This document shows, piece after piece, positions 13,367-23,648 of a stretch of DNA of 64,000 bases; positions within the stretch are counted from its first letter, which is position 1, and each line of letters opens with the position of its first letter. Location of the stretch: assembly GCA_902625035.1 (NCBI GenBank), contig CACNZK010000008.1:1-64000 (forward strand), read 5' to 3'. Below the pieces are notes generated by a model. That model made no database searches and was not told where the DNA came from. It saw only the letters and a list, made by a program, of their open reading frames with translations. The translations under genes and the position numbers were made by a program. Source of the stretch: an uncultured Pelagibacteraceae bacterium (GTDB lineage: Bacteria > Pseudomonadota > Alphaproteobacteria > Pelagibacterales > Pelagibacteraceae).

Positions 13367-14698
13367 TTATCTAATTTTTTTCAAAATTATATTAACACAT
13401 TTTATTAGAAGTCTTTTATTTTCACTTTCTCCCATTATTCTTATTTTTGATTCTGTTCCCGATTTTCTTACAAGAATTCTGCCTCTACCTTTTATTAATT
13501 TTGAAGCTAAATTAATAGATTTCTTAATTTCAGGTTTATTAATAATATTCTTATCCTTTACTTCAATATTTTTAAGTAATTGCGGGGTTTTTTTAAAATT
13601 TTCAAAAAATGTACTAGCTCTTTTTCCCTTTCTAAGAGCAAATAAAGACTCTAGGGCAACAAGTAGGCCATCTCCTGTAGTTGCAAATTTACCTAGAATA
13701 ATATGTCCTGATTGTTCCCCACCTAAATTAAACTTATTTTTTTGCATTACCTCTTTTACGTATCTGTCACCAACATTAGCACGTATAAATTTTATACCCT
13801 TTTTTTTGAAATATTTTTCAAGACCGTAATTGGACATTAATGTTCCAACAACCCCACCTTTTAACATTTTTTTATTTTGCCACCTTGTTGCTAGTGCAGC
13901 AATAATTTGGTCTCCATCTATAATATTACTTTTTTCATCACACATAATTATCCTATCTGCATCACCATCTAATGAAATACCTATATGAGCCTTATATTTT
14001 TTAACTGCAGATTTTATCTTTTCTGGAAATGTAGAACCACAATTTTTGTTAATATTTAACCCATTAGGATTAACTCCTATTGCAATCACCTTAGCTCCTA
14101 GAGATTTTAATAATTCTGGTCCAGCTTTGTAACCTGCTCCATTTGCACAATCAATTACAATTCTAAGTCCTCTTAAATTGAATTCTTTAGTAAAATTTTT
14201 TTTTAATATCTTGATGTAATCATTTGTACCTGTTTCTAATCTTTTTACTCGACCTAGTTTTTCAGGTTTCGAAAGATTTTTGATAATTTTTTTATCTATT
14301 AAACTTTCAATTTTTTTTTCTATTTTATCTGATAGTTTCATACCATCAGGTCCAAATAGTTTTAATCCATTATCATTATGAGGATTGTGAGAAGCTGTAA
14401 TCATAATTCCCATATTTGCCCTCATAGCTTTTGTGAGCATCGCTAAACCATTTGTGGGTAAAGGTCCTAAAGTATACACATGCATACCTGATGATGCCAA
14501 TCCTGATACAAGTGCTGGTTCTAAAGTGTATCCAGATAATCTTGTATCTTTTGCTATTATTGCAGTTTGTTTTCTTTTTTTTTGAGACTTAAAATATGTT
14601 CCACTTGCTAAACCAAATTTAAAAAACATATCTCCATTAATATTTTTACTATTAATAGCTCCCCTAATACCATCAGTGCCAAAATATTTTTTTGTCAT
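13367..14698 (-). CDS. glmM: Phosphoglucosamine mutase
   Basis: A 443-residue alpha-D-phosphohexomutase converting glucosamine-6-phosphate to glucosamine-1-phosphate for UDP-GlcNAc synthesis. The phosphoserine is Ser103 in TASHNPHNDNG, the metal loop is DGDADR, the sugar-binding loop is GGEQSGH and the phosphate-binding loop is RKSGTESKIRIM. The order ftsH-folP-glmM is conserved in proteobacteria. Its start touches the folP stop (one-base overlap). Confidence 0.96.
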   Translation of the reverse strand: MTKKYFGTDGIRGAINSKNINGDMFFKFGLASGTYFKSQKKRKQTAIIAKDTRLSGYTLEPALVSGLASSGMHVYTLGPLPTNGLAMLTKAMRANMGIMITASHNPHNDNGLKLFGPDGMKLSDKIEKKIESLIDKKIIKNLSKPEKLGRVKRLETGTNDYIKILKKNFTKEFNLRGLRIVIDCANGAGYKAGPELLKSLGAKVIAIGVNPNGLNINKNCGSTFPEKIKSAVKKYKAHIGISLDGDADRIIMCDEKSNIIDGDQIIAALATRWQNKKMLKGGVVGTLMSNYGLEKYFKKKGIKFIRANVGDRYVKEVMQKNKFNLGGEQSGHIILGKFATTGDGLLVALESLFALRKGKRASTFFENFKKTPQLLKNIEVKDKNIINKPEIKKSINLASKLIKGRGRILVRKSGTESKIRIMGESENKRLLIKCVNIILKKIR

Positions 14699-15753
14699 TA
14701 ATTATTTATTATATTCTTAAAGGTCTTTAAGCCTTGTATTGTTTCATTAACATCATGAATTCTTAAAATTTGAACACCTTGCATCATAAGATATATTGAT
14801 GACGCTATTGTTCCCCCATTTCTTAATTTACTGTCATTTTTCCCAGATAACTCTTTAATAAATCTTTTTCTTGAATTGCCTACAAGTATAGGAAAACCAA
14901 GAGAATGGAAAACAGAAATATTGCGTATCAAACTCATATTATGTTTCAAATTTTTTCCAAAACCTATACCAGGATCTAAAATTATTTTATCATGTTTGAT
15001 ACCCTTCGATCTTAAAAGTTTTATTTTTTTTTCAAAAAAATCATATATGTCTAGTAATTCATTTTTATACCTTGGATTTTTTTGCATATTCTCCGGAGTT
15101 CCTTGTGAATGCTGAATAACAAATGGCACTTTGTATTTTTTTAATACATTTAAAGTTTCAGTGTCAAATTCTAGTCCTGAAACATCATTAATTAATTTAA
15201 CTCCTAAATTTATTCCTTTACTCATAATTTGAGACTTTCTGGTATCTAAAGAAATTGGTATTTTTTTTTTGATTAATGATTTTAAAATTTTATTAATTCT
15301 TTGCCATTCTAAATTTTCTTTAATTACTTTAGATCCCGGGCGTGTCGACTCACCACCGACATCAATCAAATTTGCACCACTTTTTATTAAATTAATCGCT
15401 TGATTAATTCCTTTTTTTTTTGAGTTAAATTTTCCACCGTCTGAGAAACTATCAGGTGTCAAATTTAAGACGCCCATAATATTAGGTATTTTTTTAAAAT
15501 TTAAATTAGAAAAATTTTTTTTTTTTGATTTAATTTTTTTTAAATCGAGTTTAATTTTTTTCCTTATTAATTTGGGCAAATTCTTTATTTGATTAATAAG
15601 TATCTTTTTTTTTGAATTTCTTGTTATTATCTCTATTTGATCAAATGAAATTTCTTTAATTCCACTGAGTGGTATAGTTTTTTTTTTATTAACTAATTTT
15701 TTTGAACTATTACCATAATAGAGATTACACGCCCTTGTGTAATATCTAAACAT
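14698..15753 (-). CDS. folP: Dihydropteroate synthase with long N-terminal extension
   Basis: The catalytic TIM-barrel begins near residue 92 with IMGVLNLTPDSFSDGG and continues with GGESTRPGSK, DPGIGFGKN and VGNSRKRFI; it joins p-aminobenzoate to the pterin diphosphate. At 351 residues it is about 70-80 residues longer than classical DHPS. The extra N-terminal part is lysine-rich and resembles the extension common in alphaproteobacterial FolP, so the early start is credible. It lies between ftsH (five bases upstream) and glmM. Confidence 0.92.
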   Translation of the reverse strand: MFRYYTRACNLYYGNSSKKLVNKKKTIPLSGIKEISFDQIEIITRNSKKKILINQIKNLPKLIRKKIKLDLKKIKSKKKNFSNLNFKKIPNIMGVLNLTPDSFSDGGKFNSKKKGINQAINLIKSGANLIDVGGESTRPGSKVIKENLEWQRINKILKSLIKKKIPISLDTRKSQIMSKGINLGVKLINDVSGLEFDTETLNVLKKYKVPFVIQHSQGTPENMQKNPRYKNELLDIYDFFEKKIKLLRSKGIKHDKIILDPGIGFGKNLKHNMSLIRNISVFHSLGFPILVGNSRKRFIKELSGKNDSKLRNGGTIASSIYLMMQGVQILRIHDVNETIQGLKTFKNIINN

Positions 15754-15758
15754 TAAGA

Positions 15759-17660
15759 TTAATGAACAATTTTAGGTTTAAGTCCCATAGCACCTAAAGC
15801 AGAGCTTTTATCATCGTCAACTTTTAGATCTTGTTTGTCAGCAGGGTATATATTTTTAGTAATTATATTTTCTATTTCTTCACCTGTTAATGTTTCATAT
15901 GTCATAAGAGCTTTTGCAATCTTATGTAAATCATCAATTTTCTCTGTTAATATTTCTTTAGCTTTGTTGTAGCCCTCATCAACTAGTTTTCTGATTTCTT
16001 TATCTATCTTTTGAGCCACTTCCTCAGAAACTGATTGAGTCTGAGTCACAGATCTTCCTAAGAAAACTTCCTCTTGATTTTCACCATACTCAACTGGGCC
16101 CATTTCTTCACTCATCCCGTATTTTGTAACCATTGCTCTTGCAAGTTGAGTTGCTTGATTTATATCTGAGCCACTTCCACCACCTGCACCAGTTGAAATA
16201 TTGTCTTTTCCAAAAATTACTTCCTCTGCTACTCTTCCTCCAAAACAGACTGCTAATCTTGCTTTCAAATATTTTATTGAATAACCATGTTTGTCTCTTT
16301 CAGGTAAATTCATTACCATTCCTAAAGCTCGACCTCTTGGTATAATTGTTGCTTTATGTATTGGGTCGTAACTAGGCATATTAAAAGAAACTAAAGCATG
16401 TCCACCTTCATGATATGCTGTCAATTTTTTCTCATCTTCAGTCATAACCATTGATCGTCTTTCAGCTCCCATCATTACTTTATCTTTTGCTTCTTCAAAT
16501 TCATTTAAAGTAACAATTCTTTTATTTTTTCTTGCCGCTAATAATGCAGACTCATTTACTAAGTTAGCTAAATCAGCACCTGAAAATCCAGGAGTTCCTC
16601 TTGCTATAGTTCTTAAATTTACATCAGGAGCCATCTTAATCTTTTTAACATGTACTTTTAGGATTTTTTCTCTTCCAATTATATCTGGATTGGAAACAAC
16701 AACTTGTCTATCAAATCTTCCTGGTCTTAATAATGCAGGATCAAGAACATCAGGCCTATTAGTTGCTGCAATTATGATGACACCTTCATTAGTATCAAAA
16801 CCATCCATTTCAACAAGAAGCTGATTAAGGGTTTGTTCCCTCTCGTCATTTCCTCCTCCAAGTCCAGCACCTCGACTTCTCCCAACGGCATCAATCTCAT
16901 CAATAAAAATTATACAAGGCGAATTTTTTTTTCCTTGCTCGAACATGTCTCTAACTCTTGATGCTCCTACACCAACAAACATTTCTACGAAATCTGATCC
17001 AGAGATAGTAAAGAAAGGTACGCCTGCTTCACCAGCAATTGCTCTAGCTAATAAAGTTTTTCCTGTTCCTGGAGGACCAACAAGAAGTGCACCTCTAGGT
17101 ATTTTTCCACCTAATCTACTAAATTTTTTTGGATCTTTTAAAAACTCAACAATTTCCTCAACTTCCTCTTTAGCTTCTTCTACCCCTGCAACATCATTAA
17201 AGGTTACCTTGCCTTTCATCTCATTCATCATTTTTGCTTTAGATCTTCCAAAGCCCATTGCTCCACCTTTTCCACCTTGCATTTGTCTCATAAAGAAAAT
17301 CCAAACTGCTATTAATAATAACATTGGAAACCATGAAAGTAGGACACCAAATAATGAAGGCATCTTTTCCTCTAAAGGTGCCGCAGATATACTCACACCC
17401 ATCTCCGAGAGTTTTTCTATTAAATTAGGATCATTTGGCGAATAAGTTTTAAAACTTTTCCCATTAGCATATACACCGTTGATGTTGTTTCCTTGAATCT
17501 CAACTTTTAATACCTCGCCTTGTTCTACAGAATCCAAAAATTCTGAGAAAATAACCTCATTAGAACTTCTAAGGTTTGATTGTGGATTTTTAAACATGTT
17601 ATAGAGACCAATCGTTAAAAAAACGATTATTGCCCACATTGCTAAGTTTTTAAGATTCAT
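15759..17660 (-). CDS. ftsH: ATP-dependent zinc metalloprotease FtsH
   Basis: A 633-residue membrane AAA+ protease that degrades misfolded membrane proteins and regulators such as sigma-32. Two transmembrane segments (about 6-22 and 103-124) flank a periplasmic domain. Walker A is GPPGTGKT (195-202), Walker [12 protein letters not shown] (250-260), and the second region of homology has [17 protein letters not shown]. The zinc site is HEGGH (417-421); the usual sequence is HEAGH, so the third residue is changed while both zinc histidines and the glutamate remain. It lies downstream of tilS, the order found widely in proteobacteria. Confidence 0.97.
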   Translation of the reverse strand: MNLKNLAMWAIIVFLTIGLYNMFKNPQSNLRSSNEVIFSEFLDSVEQGEVLKVEIQGNNINGVYANGKSFKTYSPNDPNLIEKLSEMGVSISAAPLEEKMPSLFGVLLSWFPMLLLIAVWIFFMRQMQGGKGGAMGFGRSKAKMMNEMKGKVTFNDVAGVEEAKEEVEEIVEFLKDPKKFSRLGGKIPRGALLVGPPGTGKTLLARAIAGEAGVPFFTISGSDFVEMFVGVGASRVRDMFEQGKKNSPCIIFIDEIDAVGRSRGAGLGGGNDEREQTLNQLLVEMDGFDTNEGVIIIAATNRPDVLDPALLRPGRFDRQVVVSNPDIIGREKILKVHVKKIKMAPDVNLRTIARGTPGFSGADLANLVNESALLAARKNKRIVTLNEFEEAKDKVMMGAERRSMVMTEDEKKLTAYHEGGHALVSFNMPSYDPIHKATIIPRGRALGMVMNLPERDKHGYSIKYLKARLAVCFGGRVAEEVIFGKDNISTGAGGGSGSDINQATQLARAMVTKYGMSEEMGPVEYGENQEEVFLGRSVTQTQSVSEEVAQKIDKEIRKLVDEGYNKAKEILTEKIDDLHKIAKALMTYETLTGEEIENIITKNIYPADKQDLKVDDDKSSALGAMGLKPKIVH

Positions 17661-17702
17661 TGCTATAAGATAAGAATTATTATAAATTTAACAAGTCTAT
17701 TT

Positions 17703-18731
17703 TTACTCCTCTTTTGTCAAAATCACAGTGTGATTTACCATCTTAATGACGCATCCTCCTAATGTCTCTTTTTTTAATTTCTGCCCTTTAATTTCACTCA
17801 AAATATTCTCTATTTTTTTACCTCTCACAAAATTAGGCTTTTTTCCCACTAAATGAATTAAATCAGATAAAGATCTAAAAATGACCTCATGTGAATTGTC
17901 AAAAAAGTTTTCTTTTAACATAAGTTCATTTTTTCCATAGTTAAAAATCGAATTCTCTCTCTTATTTTTTTCAACATAAAACTTTATTGATTGGTTTGAC
18001 TTTTTTAAATTTTCTATTGTTAATTGAAATTTTTTCTTATCAAGGCCGAAATCTTCAAATTCCTTTATTAGTTTTCTTACTTTAATTCTATTGAATTTAA
18101 TATCATCATTGGTTGGATCATCTACGTAAAAATTAAATATTAATTTAGATAAAAATATCAGATCTTTTTTGTCAAATTTTATCAAAGGTCTAATTAAATT
18201 TATATTTTGAATTTGAGTATTTGTCCCAAGTGATACAAGCCCTTTTAAACCACTTCCCCTAGCCATTCGTAGAAAAAAATTTTCAATTAAATCATCTATA
18301 TGATGACCTAAGACTAAGTTGCTAATTTTAAGTTTTTTACATTTTAAGAATAAAAGCTCATATCTTTTATTCCTGGCTAAGGATTGAATATTACTCACAG
18401 GTTTTTTTCCCCTCCAAGTAAGAACTTGAGAATTGATTTTTAAAGATTTAAGAATTCCTTTTACTTTATGAGCCTCATAAGTAGACCCTTTCCTAAGCTT
18501 ATGATCTATAATAAAATACTTAGGATTTAAGTTTTTTTTTAAAGAGTATACTTTTGTTAAAAAAGCTAAAGCCAAACTATCTGCCCCTCCCGACACCGCA
18601 ACTATAAAATTAGTATCTATTTTGAATGACTTTTCAAATTTTTTAAAAATTTTATTTACTTTTTGATTTAAAAGTTTTGATTTATAAATTTTAGGAATTT
18701 TTTTTCTTACACTCAAATTTTTGAGACTCAT
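17703..18731 (-). CDS. tilS: tRNA(Ile)-lysidine synthetase
   Basis: An N-type ATP pyrophosphatase that converts C34 of tRNA-Ile(CAU) to lysidine, so AUA is read as isoleucine. The PP-loop VAVSGGADSLALAF is present, as is LGHHIDDLIENFFLRMARGSGLKGL, the family's central motif. The open frame extends upstream to 18788, but I place the start at the ATG at 18729-18731 (MSLKNLSVRKK) because the longer version would overlap cpoB by nearly 100 bases; the chosen start still overlaps it by 41. Length (342) fits the shorter TilS forms without a large C-terminal extension. Confidence 0.87.
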   Translation of the reverse strand: MSLKNLSVRKKIPKIYKSKLLNQKVNKIFKKFEKSFKIDTNFIVAVSGGADSLALAFLTKVYSLKKNLNPKYFIIDHKLRKGSTYEAHKVKGILKSLKINSQVLTWRGKKPVSNIQSLARNKRYELLFLKCKKLKISNLVLGHHIDDLIENFFLRMARGSGLKGLVSLGTNTQIQNINLIRPLIKFDKKDLIFLSKLIFNFYVDDPTNDDIKFNRIKVRKLIKEFEDFGLDKKKFQLTIENLKKSNQSIKFYVEKNKRENSIFNYGKNELMLKENFFDNSHEVIFRSLSDLIHLVGKKPNFVRGKKIENILSEIKGQKLKKETLGGCVIKMVNHTVILTKEE

Positions 18732-19680
18732 ACTTTGCTTTTTGAATAACAGACTGATTCGCGTCTGGGTATTGTTTTTCAACACCACTTATCATTTTAC
18801 AGCCTTGATCTTTTTCTCCAATCTGTATCATTGATACACCTAGCTTTAATAAATTAATAGGAGCTTTTTCTCCTTTTGGGTATTTTTGATAACCTTCTAA
18901 ATAAGCTGAAGCTGCATCAGTGTATAGTTGTCTTATTCTAAATGTTTCAGCATACCAATATTGTGCGTTACCCGCCAATTTATGATCAGGATTTGAAATT
19001 ACAAATTCTCTAAATGCTCTTTCAGCGGTAGGGTAATCCCCAACTTTTAAAAAACTTGTTGCAAATTCATATTGCTCAGGTGCTGAAACATCTGGTAAAA
19101 TTTTTTCTTCAGCTTGAAATGTTTCGGTAACAATTGATGCAGTTGTTTCGACTGATTGTATTTTTTGAGTCTTATCACTTGTAGAATTATCTTTATAAGA
19201 TATTGACCCTAAATCTTGCGGTTGCGATGAGCCTGGTAAGATTTCTGTATCTGGTTCAAAACTTTTTTTTGAAGTCAAATTTATAGTTTCACCATTTGAT
19301 AAAGCAGTTTCTAAATCTTGAAATCTAAGTTGATTATCTGATTGAACTTTAGAAAGTCTATTTGATAACTTATCTAGCTTAAAATTTATTTCCTCAAATT
19401 TATTAGTAAGTTCCTGAAATTGATTTTCAATTTCAGATAATTTTAATAAATGTCTTGTAAGCACATCCTCAGAGTTACTATCAACACTTGATGAAGATGA
19501 AATTGTGTTATTGAATTCATCTGAATTTGAGTAAACAGCTTTTTCAAGAGTCTTTAAATCTTTTTTGATTAGTTCGAGTGTATCGTAAATATTATGATTG
19601 TCAGCAGAAGAGGAATAAAAAATTAAAAAATTAAATAAAAAAAAAATTTTGAATTTTAATAATCCTTTAAAGTATTTCAT
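18691..19680 (-). CDS. cpoB: Tol-Pal system protein CpoB/YbgF
   Basis: A 329-residue periplasmic protein. A signal peptide covers about residues 1-26 (hydrophobic FFLFNFLIFYSSSA). A coiled-coil region (about 60-115) for trimerisation is followed by a serine/threonine-rich linker and three C-terminal TPR units, starting near EQYEFATSFLKVGDYPTAERAF. CpoB coordinates peptidoglycan synthesis with outer-membrane constriction. It is the last of the Tol-Pal genes but is separated from pal by a strong terminator-like hairpin, so it may depend on readthrough or its own promoter. Its tail overlaps tilS. Confidence 0.9.
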   Translation of the reverse strand: MKYFKGLLKFKIFFLFNFLIFYSSSADNHNIYDTLELIKKDLKTLEKAVYSNSDEFNNTISSSSSVDSNSEDVLTRHLLKLSEIENQFQELTNKFEEINFKLDKLSNRLSKVQSDNQLRFQDLETALSNGETINLTSKKSFEPDTEILPGSSQPQDLGSISYKDNSTSDKTQKIQSVETTASIVTETFQAEEKILPDVSAPEQYEFATSFLKVGDYPTAERAFREFVISNPDHKLAGNAQYWYAETFRIRQLYTDAASAYLEGYQKYPKGEKAPINLLKLGVSMIQIGEKDQGCKMISGVEKQYPDANQSVIQKAKYESQKFECKKKNS

Positions 19681-19708
19681 TTAATTAGGTTATGTCTAAA
19701 ATAATGGC

Positions 19709-19749
19709 AAAAAAAAGACCTCTTAAATCATTATAATTTAAGAGGTCTT
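19709..19749 (-). terminator. Rho-independent terminator after pal
   Basis: A perfect 14-bp inverted repeat (19715-19728 with 19736-19749) and a 7-nt loop lie just downstream of pal on the minus strand. It is followed by a run of A on the plus strand (19709-19714, U in the minus-strand transcript). This is the clearest intrinsic terminator in the window and should end the tolQRAB-pal message before cpoB. Confidence 0.85.
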
Positions 19750-19766
19750 AAATATTAATTAAGTAT

Positions 19767-20246
19767 TTAATTTGCTTTAACTGTTACTGATCTTCTATTT
19801 TTTGACCAAGCTAAAGGGTTAGATCCAGAGTCTACGGGTCTTTCTTTACCATAACTTAAAATTGAAATTCTGTCAGAAGATATTCCATAAGTCATTAAAT
19901 AATCTTTAGCTGCATTAGCTCTTCTCTCACCTAATGCTAAGTTATATTCTCTTGTTCCTCTTTCGTCAGCATGTCCTTCTAAAACAATTGTAATTTTAGA
20001 ATTTTTTCTTAACCATGCAGCTTGCTTTCTTAGAGTTTCTCTAGAGGCTGTAGTTAGAACTGACTCGTTAGTTGCGAAAAATACTCTATCAGGAACACCT
20101 GAAGCTAAATATTCAACTGTATCTGTTCCAGTGTAAACATCACCTTGCATTTGCCCTGTACTTTTTTTTGATGTAGCACATGCAGAAAGTGCTAAACACG
20201 CAACTACTATTAAAAATCCATTTTTTAGAATTTTGGTTAATTTCAT
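19767..20246 (-). CDS. pal: Peptidoglycan-associated lipoprotein Pal
   Basis: A 159-residue outer-membrane lipoprotein. The signal peptide ends in the lipobox LSAC with lipidated Cys23. The C-terminal OmpA-like domain binds peptidoglycan and shows EGHADERGTREYNLALGERR and NRRSVTV. It links the outer membrane to the cell wall with TolB and the TolQRA motor encoded upstream. An intrinsic terminator follows it. Confidence 0.96.
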   Translation of the reverse strand: MKLTKILKNGFLIVVACLALSACATSKKSTGQMQGDVYTGTDTVEYLASGVPDRVFFATNESVLTTASRETLRKQAAWLRKNSKITIVLEGHADERGTREYNLALGERRANAAKDYLMTYGISSDRISILSYGKERPVDSGSNPLAWSKNRRSVTVKAN

Positions 20247-20332
20247 TATTACTCCTTGATCAATATTTCTTTAATCTTACTTTTTCACAACTAATTAGAT
20301 CTTTCAAGTCTAAAAATCAAGCGAATTAATTA

Positions 20333-21673
20333 TTAATTACTTAATAAAGATGACCATGATGGGTCTGATCCATCAGTTGGAGTAGAAACCTGTCTCTCAT
20401 TATAGCCTGTTAAATCTATAGACCATAATTTTGCAGAAAAACCCTTTCCTTTAGAGTCTGTTTTAGTCTCCCTGTAAAAAATCAATACTCTCCCATTAGG
20501 AGACCAGGATGGAGCCTCTTGGTAAAAATTTTCAGTTAATAATCTTTCTCCACTTCCATCAGTTCTCATTACACCAATATAAAATTTTCCTTTGTGTAAT
20601 TTTGTGAATGCGATTAAATCTCCCCTCGGTGACCAGACTGGAGTACCATAGATACCTTTACCAAAAGATATTCTTTTAACATTACTTCCATCACTTTTCA
20701 TCACATAAATTTGTTGATAACCGCTTCTGTCAGAATTAAAAGAAATAAATTTTCCATCTGGAGAATAAGAAGGTGATGTATCTATAGATGGATGATTGGT
20801 GATTTTTTCAACTATTCTATTTTCTAAATCCATTGTGTAAATTTCAGAATTCCCATCCTTAGCAAAACTCATGATTATTTTTTTTCCATCTGGAGAAAAT
20901 CTTGGTGCAAAAGTCATACCAGGAAAATCTCCTACAACTTCTTGGGTTCCTGTTTCAATATCCAATAAATAAACTCTTGGTAAATTTCTAAAATATGAAA
21001 GATAAGTTACCATTTGACTAGTTGGATTAAATCTTGGAGTTAAGACAAGTTCATTTCCTAATGTTAAAAATTTATTGTTAGCACCATCTTGATCCATGAT
21101 AGCTAATTTTTTTACTCTTTGAGTTTTGGGTCCCTCCTCTGCAACATAAATTATTCTAGTATCAAAATAACCCTTTTCACCAGTTAATCTCTCATAAACT
21201 TTATCTGTAATGATGTGACCAACACGTCTCCAATTATTTGGAACAGTTGTGAATGCTAGCGCCATCATTTCTTTACCTGCAAGCACATCCCACAATCTAA
21301 ATTCTACTCTTAATTTTTCTTCCACATAACTAACCTTTCCGGTAATCAAAGCCTGGGCTTTGATTAAGTTCCAATCTTCAAATCTAGGCTTTAAATTTGC
21401 AATATCTGGTTCTTGTAAAAATGCATCTTTATTTAATGGATTAAATAAACCTGAGACTTTTAAATTATTTTCTACAATTAAAGATATTTCTGAACCGATA
21501 TTTTTCTTTTTGAGAATATTCTGAAAATTTTTTCTCGACTCCTCGTCTATAGATAGTGGGGAAACTGCAATAGGTAGTGGGTTTAGATTACCTCTGGTGA
21601 TATCAACCTCTATTAAACCAAATGATTTAACAGGTATTAAGATTAAAATTAAAATTATTAAAAATTTTTTCAT
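20333..21673 (-). CDS. tolB: Tol-Pal system beta-propeller protein TolB
   Basis: A periplasmic protein with a signal peptide ([19 protein letters not shown]), an N-terminal anticodon-like domain and a C-terminal six-bladed propeller. Propeller repeats include [45 protein letters not shown] and [13 protein letters not shown]. The open frame starts at 21715, but I take the start at 21671-21673 because it places the signal peptide at the N-terminus and removes the overlap with tolA. It binds Pal and TolA in outer-membrane constriction during division. Confidence 0.94.
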   Translation of the reverse strand: MKKFLIILILILIPVKSFGLIEVDITRGNLNPLPIAVSPLSIDEESRKNFQNILKKKNIGSEISLIVENNLKVSGLFNPLNKDAFLQEPDIANLKPRFEDWNLIKAQALITGKVSYVEEKLRVEFRLWDVLAGKEMMALAFTTVPNNWRRVGHIITDKVYERLTGEKGYFDTRIIYVAEEGPKTQRVKKLAIMDQDGANNKFLTLGNELVLTPRFNPTSQMVTYLSYFRNLPRVYLLDIETGTQEVVGDFPGMTFAPRFSPDGKKIIMSFAKDGNSEIYTMDLENRIVEKITNHPSIDTSPSYSPDGKFISFNSDRSGYQQIYVMKSDGSNVKRISFGKGIYGTPVWSPRGDLIAFTKLHKGKFYIGVMRTDGSGERLLTENFYQEAPSWSPNGRVLIFYRETKTDSKGKGFSAKLWSIDLTGYNERQVSTPTDGSDPSWSSLLSN

Positions 21674-21686
21674 TTTTTTAGCTATA

Positions 21687-22496
21687 TTATCCTTCAAGCA
21701 TTTCTCTTGCATCAAAATTTAATTGTAATTCCTTCCATCTTTCGTACCCAGTACTGGGAACTCTTAAAGGCTGACATAATTTAATAGCTCTTAAAGCGCT
21801 TTCTGCTAGTACTTTGTAAAAGCCCTGACCTGGTTTATTCATTCTTGCATGATCTAAAATTTCAGAATTTATCACTGATCCGTCAGGTTTTAATTCAAGT
21901 TTTATTCTAACAAGTAAATTCTCATTATATGGTAATCCGAGCGGAATACTCCAACATCCAAAAATTTGTGCTTTTAATGCATCCTCTTCACTTAAAGATA
22001 ACCCTGTATTCTCAAAATTTTTATTTTGGTCTTGGCTTAAATCTGGATTTTTCTTTAAAGTTTCCGCTTTGCTCTCTTTAGATTTGTCAATTAAGGCTGC
22101 AATATTATTTGGATCAAATAGTTCCTCTTTTTCAAATTCTGATACTTGCTTAACCTCATTGTCAATTTTTTCAGGGTTTTGTTTATCCTCTTTTATTTTT
22201 TCAACTTTCTTTACTTTATCCTCTGGCATAGGAACAGCATCAGGCTTGATTTTCTTAACTTTTTTTGGAGGAGCTTGTTCAGATACTAATTTTTTTTCTT
22301 TTTCTTTCACTTTTTCAATTATTTTTTTTGCCTTTGGTGCAAATGGAATATTCGTTTTTTCAGTTATTTGAATTAATTCAACCGAAACAATCGGGGGAAG
22401 ATCAATTGGTTTTTTTGTCAAGAAAGGAAGGCTCATTGCTGTTAAAAAAATAACAAATAGGTGTAAAACGGATGAAATAGCAATACTCCTATTCAC
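21687..22496 (-). CDS. tolA: TolA energy-transducing protein
   Basis: A 269-residue protein with one N-terminal transmembrane helix (about 5-24), a long Lys/Glu/Pro-rich central region (about 50-150) that spans the periplasm, and a C-terminal TonB/TolA-like domain beginning near [15 protein letters not shown]. It transmits proton-motive force from TolQR to TolB and Pal. It is shorter than the E. coli protein (421 residues), mostly in the central domain, as usual in alphaproteobacteria. It lies between tolR and tolB. Confidence 0.92.
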   Translation of the reverse strand: MNRSIAISSVLHLFVIFLTAMSLPFLTKKPIDLPPIVSVELIQITEKTNIPFAPKAKKIIEKVKEKEKKLVSEQAPPKKVKKIKPDAVPMPEDKVKKVEKIKEDKQNPEKIDNEVKQVSEFEKEELFDPNNIAALIDKSKESKAETLKKNPDLSQDQNKNFENTGLSLSEEDALKAQIFGCWSIPLGLPYNENLLVRIKLELKPDGSVINSEILDHARMNKPGQGFYKVLAESALRAIKLCQPLRVPSTGYERWKELQLNFDAREMLEG

Positions 22497-22503
22497 TAAA
22501 AAA

Positions 22504-22920
22504 TTACCTTTCTTTATATGGTTCTGAAATTAAAGCTACTTTTGTAAATCCTGAACCTGAAAGTAAACCCATAATTTCAAGAACTCTACCGTAGTTAATA
22601 GTTTTATCCCCTCTTACATAAATTCTTGTATCAGTCCGATTTTTTGAAACTGCTAACACTTTTGCAATGATTTTTTCATATTCAACTTTTGACTCTTGTA
22701 TGAAAATTTCACCTTTTGAATTTATTGTTAAAGTTAAAGGTTCTTGTTCCTCTGGAAGAGAATCTGCTGAACTTTCTGGTAAATCAACTTGAACTCCTAC
22801 TGTTAATAAAGGGGCTGTTACCATAAAGATAATCAATAAAACTAACATCACATCAACGAATGGAGTTACATTTATTTCACTCATTGGTTCCTTTGATGAA
22901 CGATTAAACTTAAATGCCAT
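22504..22920 (-). CDS. tolR: Tol-Pal motor subunit TolR
   Basis: A 138-residue ExbD/TolR protein with a single N-terminal transmembrane helix in INVTPFVDVMLVLLIIFMVT. The proton-carrying aspartate of the family is in PFVDVML. The C-terminal periplasmic domain ends with GLLSGSGFTKVALISEP. It forms the proton channel with TolQ, encoded one base upstream. Confidence 0.96.
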   Translation of the reverse strand: MAFKFNRSSKEPMSEINVTPFVDVMLVLLIIFMVTAPLLTVGVQVDLPESSADSLPEEQEPLTLTINSKGEIFIQESKVEYEKIIAKVLAVSKNRTDTRIYVRGDKTINYGRVLEIMGLLSGSGFTKVALISEPYKER

Positions 22921-22921
22921 T

Positions 22922-23596
22922 CTAAATAATTGTTAAAAATCTTTTAGAAAAGTTTTCTAATTTTTGGGAATACTTTAAAGAATCGTTATTAAATTTGTTA
23001 TATGCAATTACTGCAGGGATCGCTGCCAATAAACCCAATGCTGTAGCGAAAAGCGCTTCTGCGATTCCAGGAGCTACAATTGCTAAACTAGTATTTCTTG
23101 AAATTGCAATAGATTGAAAAGAATTCATTATACCCCAAACAGTCCCGAATAATCCTATAAATGGTGCTGTTGATCCTACAGTTGCTAAAAAGGTAAATCC
23201 TTTTGTAATTTTAGACATTTGTTTTTCTATTCCGGTTTCTAACATTGAAGTCATTCTAGCATTCAAATCTGTTTTAGATCTTCTTTTAAGAAGATTTTGC
23301 ATAGCATCTTTGAAAATAAGAGCCATTGGATCATTTATATTTCCTGGAAGATTATTGTAAAAAGACTCTGCAGATTTAGAATTCCAAAACTTAGTTTCAA
23401 ATTCTTCCGAACTTTGATTTATTTTTTTAAATAATCTAAATTTTTCAATGATTACTGCCCATGAATAAACTGAACATGCAATAAGAATGATAATTACTGA
23501 TTTAACAATTATATCTGCTCTTAGAAATAAGTTCATAAGTGAAAAGTCAGCACTTGACGCAAGTCCGACTGCTTGTGATGAAATATCAGCTTCCAT
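22922..23596 (-). CDS. tolQ: Tol-Pal motor subunit TolQ
   Basis: A 224-residue MotA/TolQ/ExbB family protein with three transmembrane segments (about 27-48, 128-150, 163-190). The conserved stretches GSTAPFIGLFGTVWGIMNSF and IAPGIAEALFATALGLLAAIPAVIAYN are intact. It starts the tolQRAB-pal operon; the gene ybgC, often placed before tolQ, is not present here, and a RuvC-like gene lies upstream instead. Confidence 0.96.
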   Translation of the reverse strand: MEADISSQAVGLASSADFSLMNLFLRADIIVKSVIIILIACSVYSWAVIIEKFRLFKKINQSSEEFETKFWNSKSAESFYNNLPGNINDPMALIFKDAMQNLLKRRSKTDLNARMTSMLETGIEKQMSKITKGFTFLATVGSTAPFIGLFGTVWGIMNSFQSIAISRNTSLAIVAPGIAEALFATALGLLAAIPAVIAYNKFNNDSLKYSQKLENFSKRFLTII

Positions 23597-23648
23597 AGGG
23601 TCTTCTCACACTTAAATGTGTCATGAATTTGACTTCAAAAATCTACGA

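Noticed and set aside
16945-17445. Open frame of 166 codons opposite ftsH
   Set aside because: Serine/proline-rich antisense shadow of the FtsH gene with no independent start signal or neighbours.
23597-23648. Short inverted repeat (CACA...TGTG) between the RuvC-like gene and tolQ
   Set aside because: Only four base pairs and no T-run; not a credible terminator or operator.
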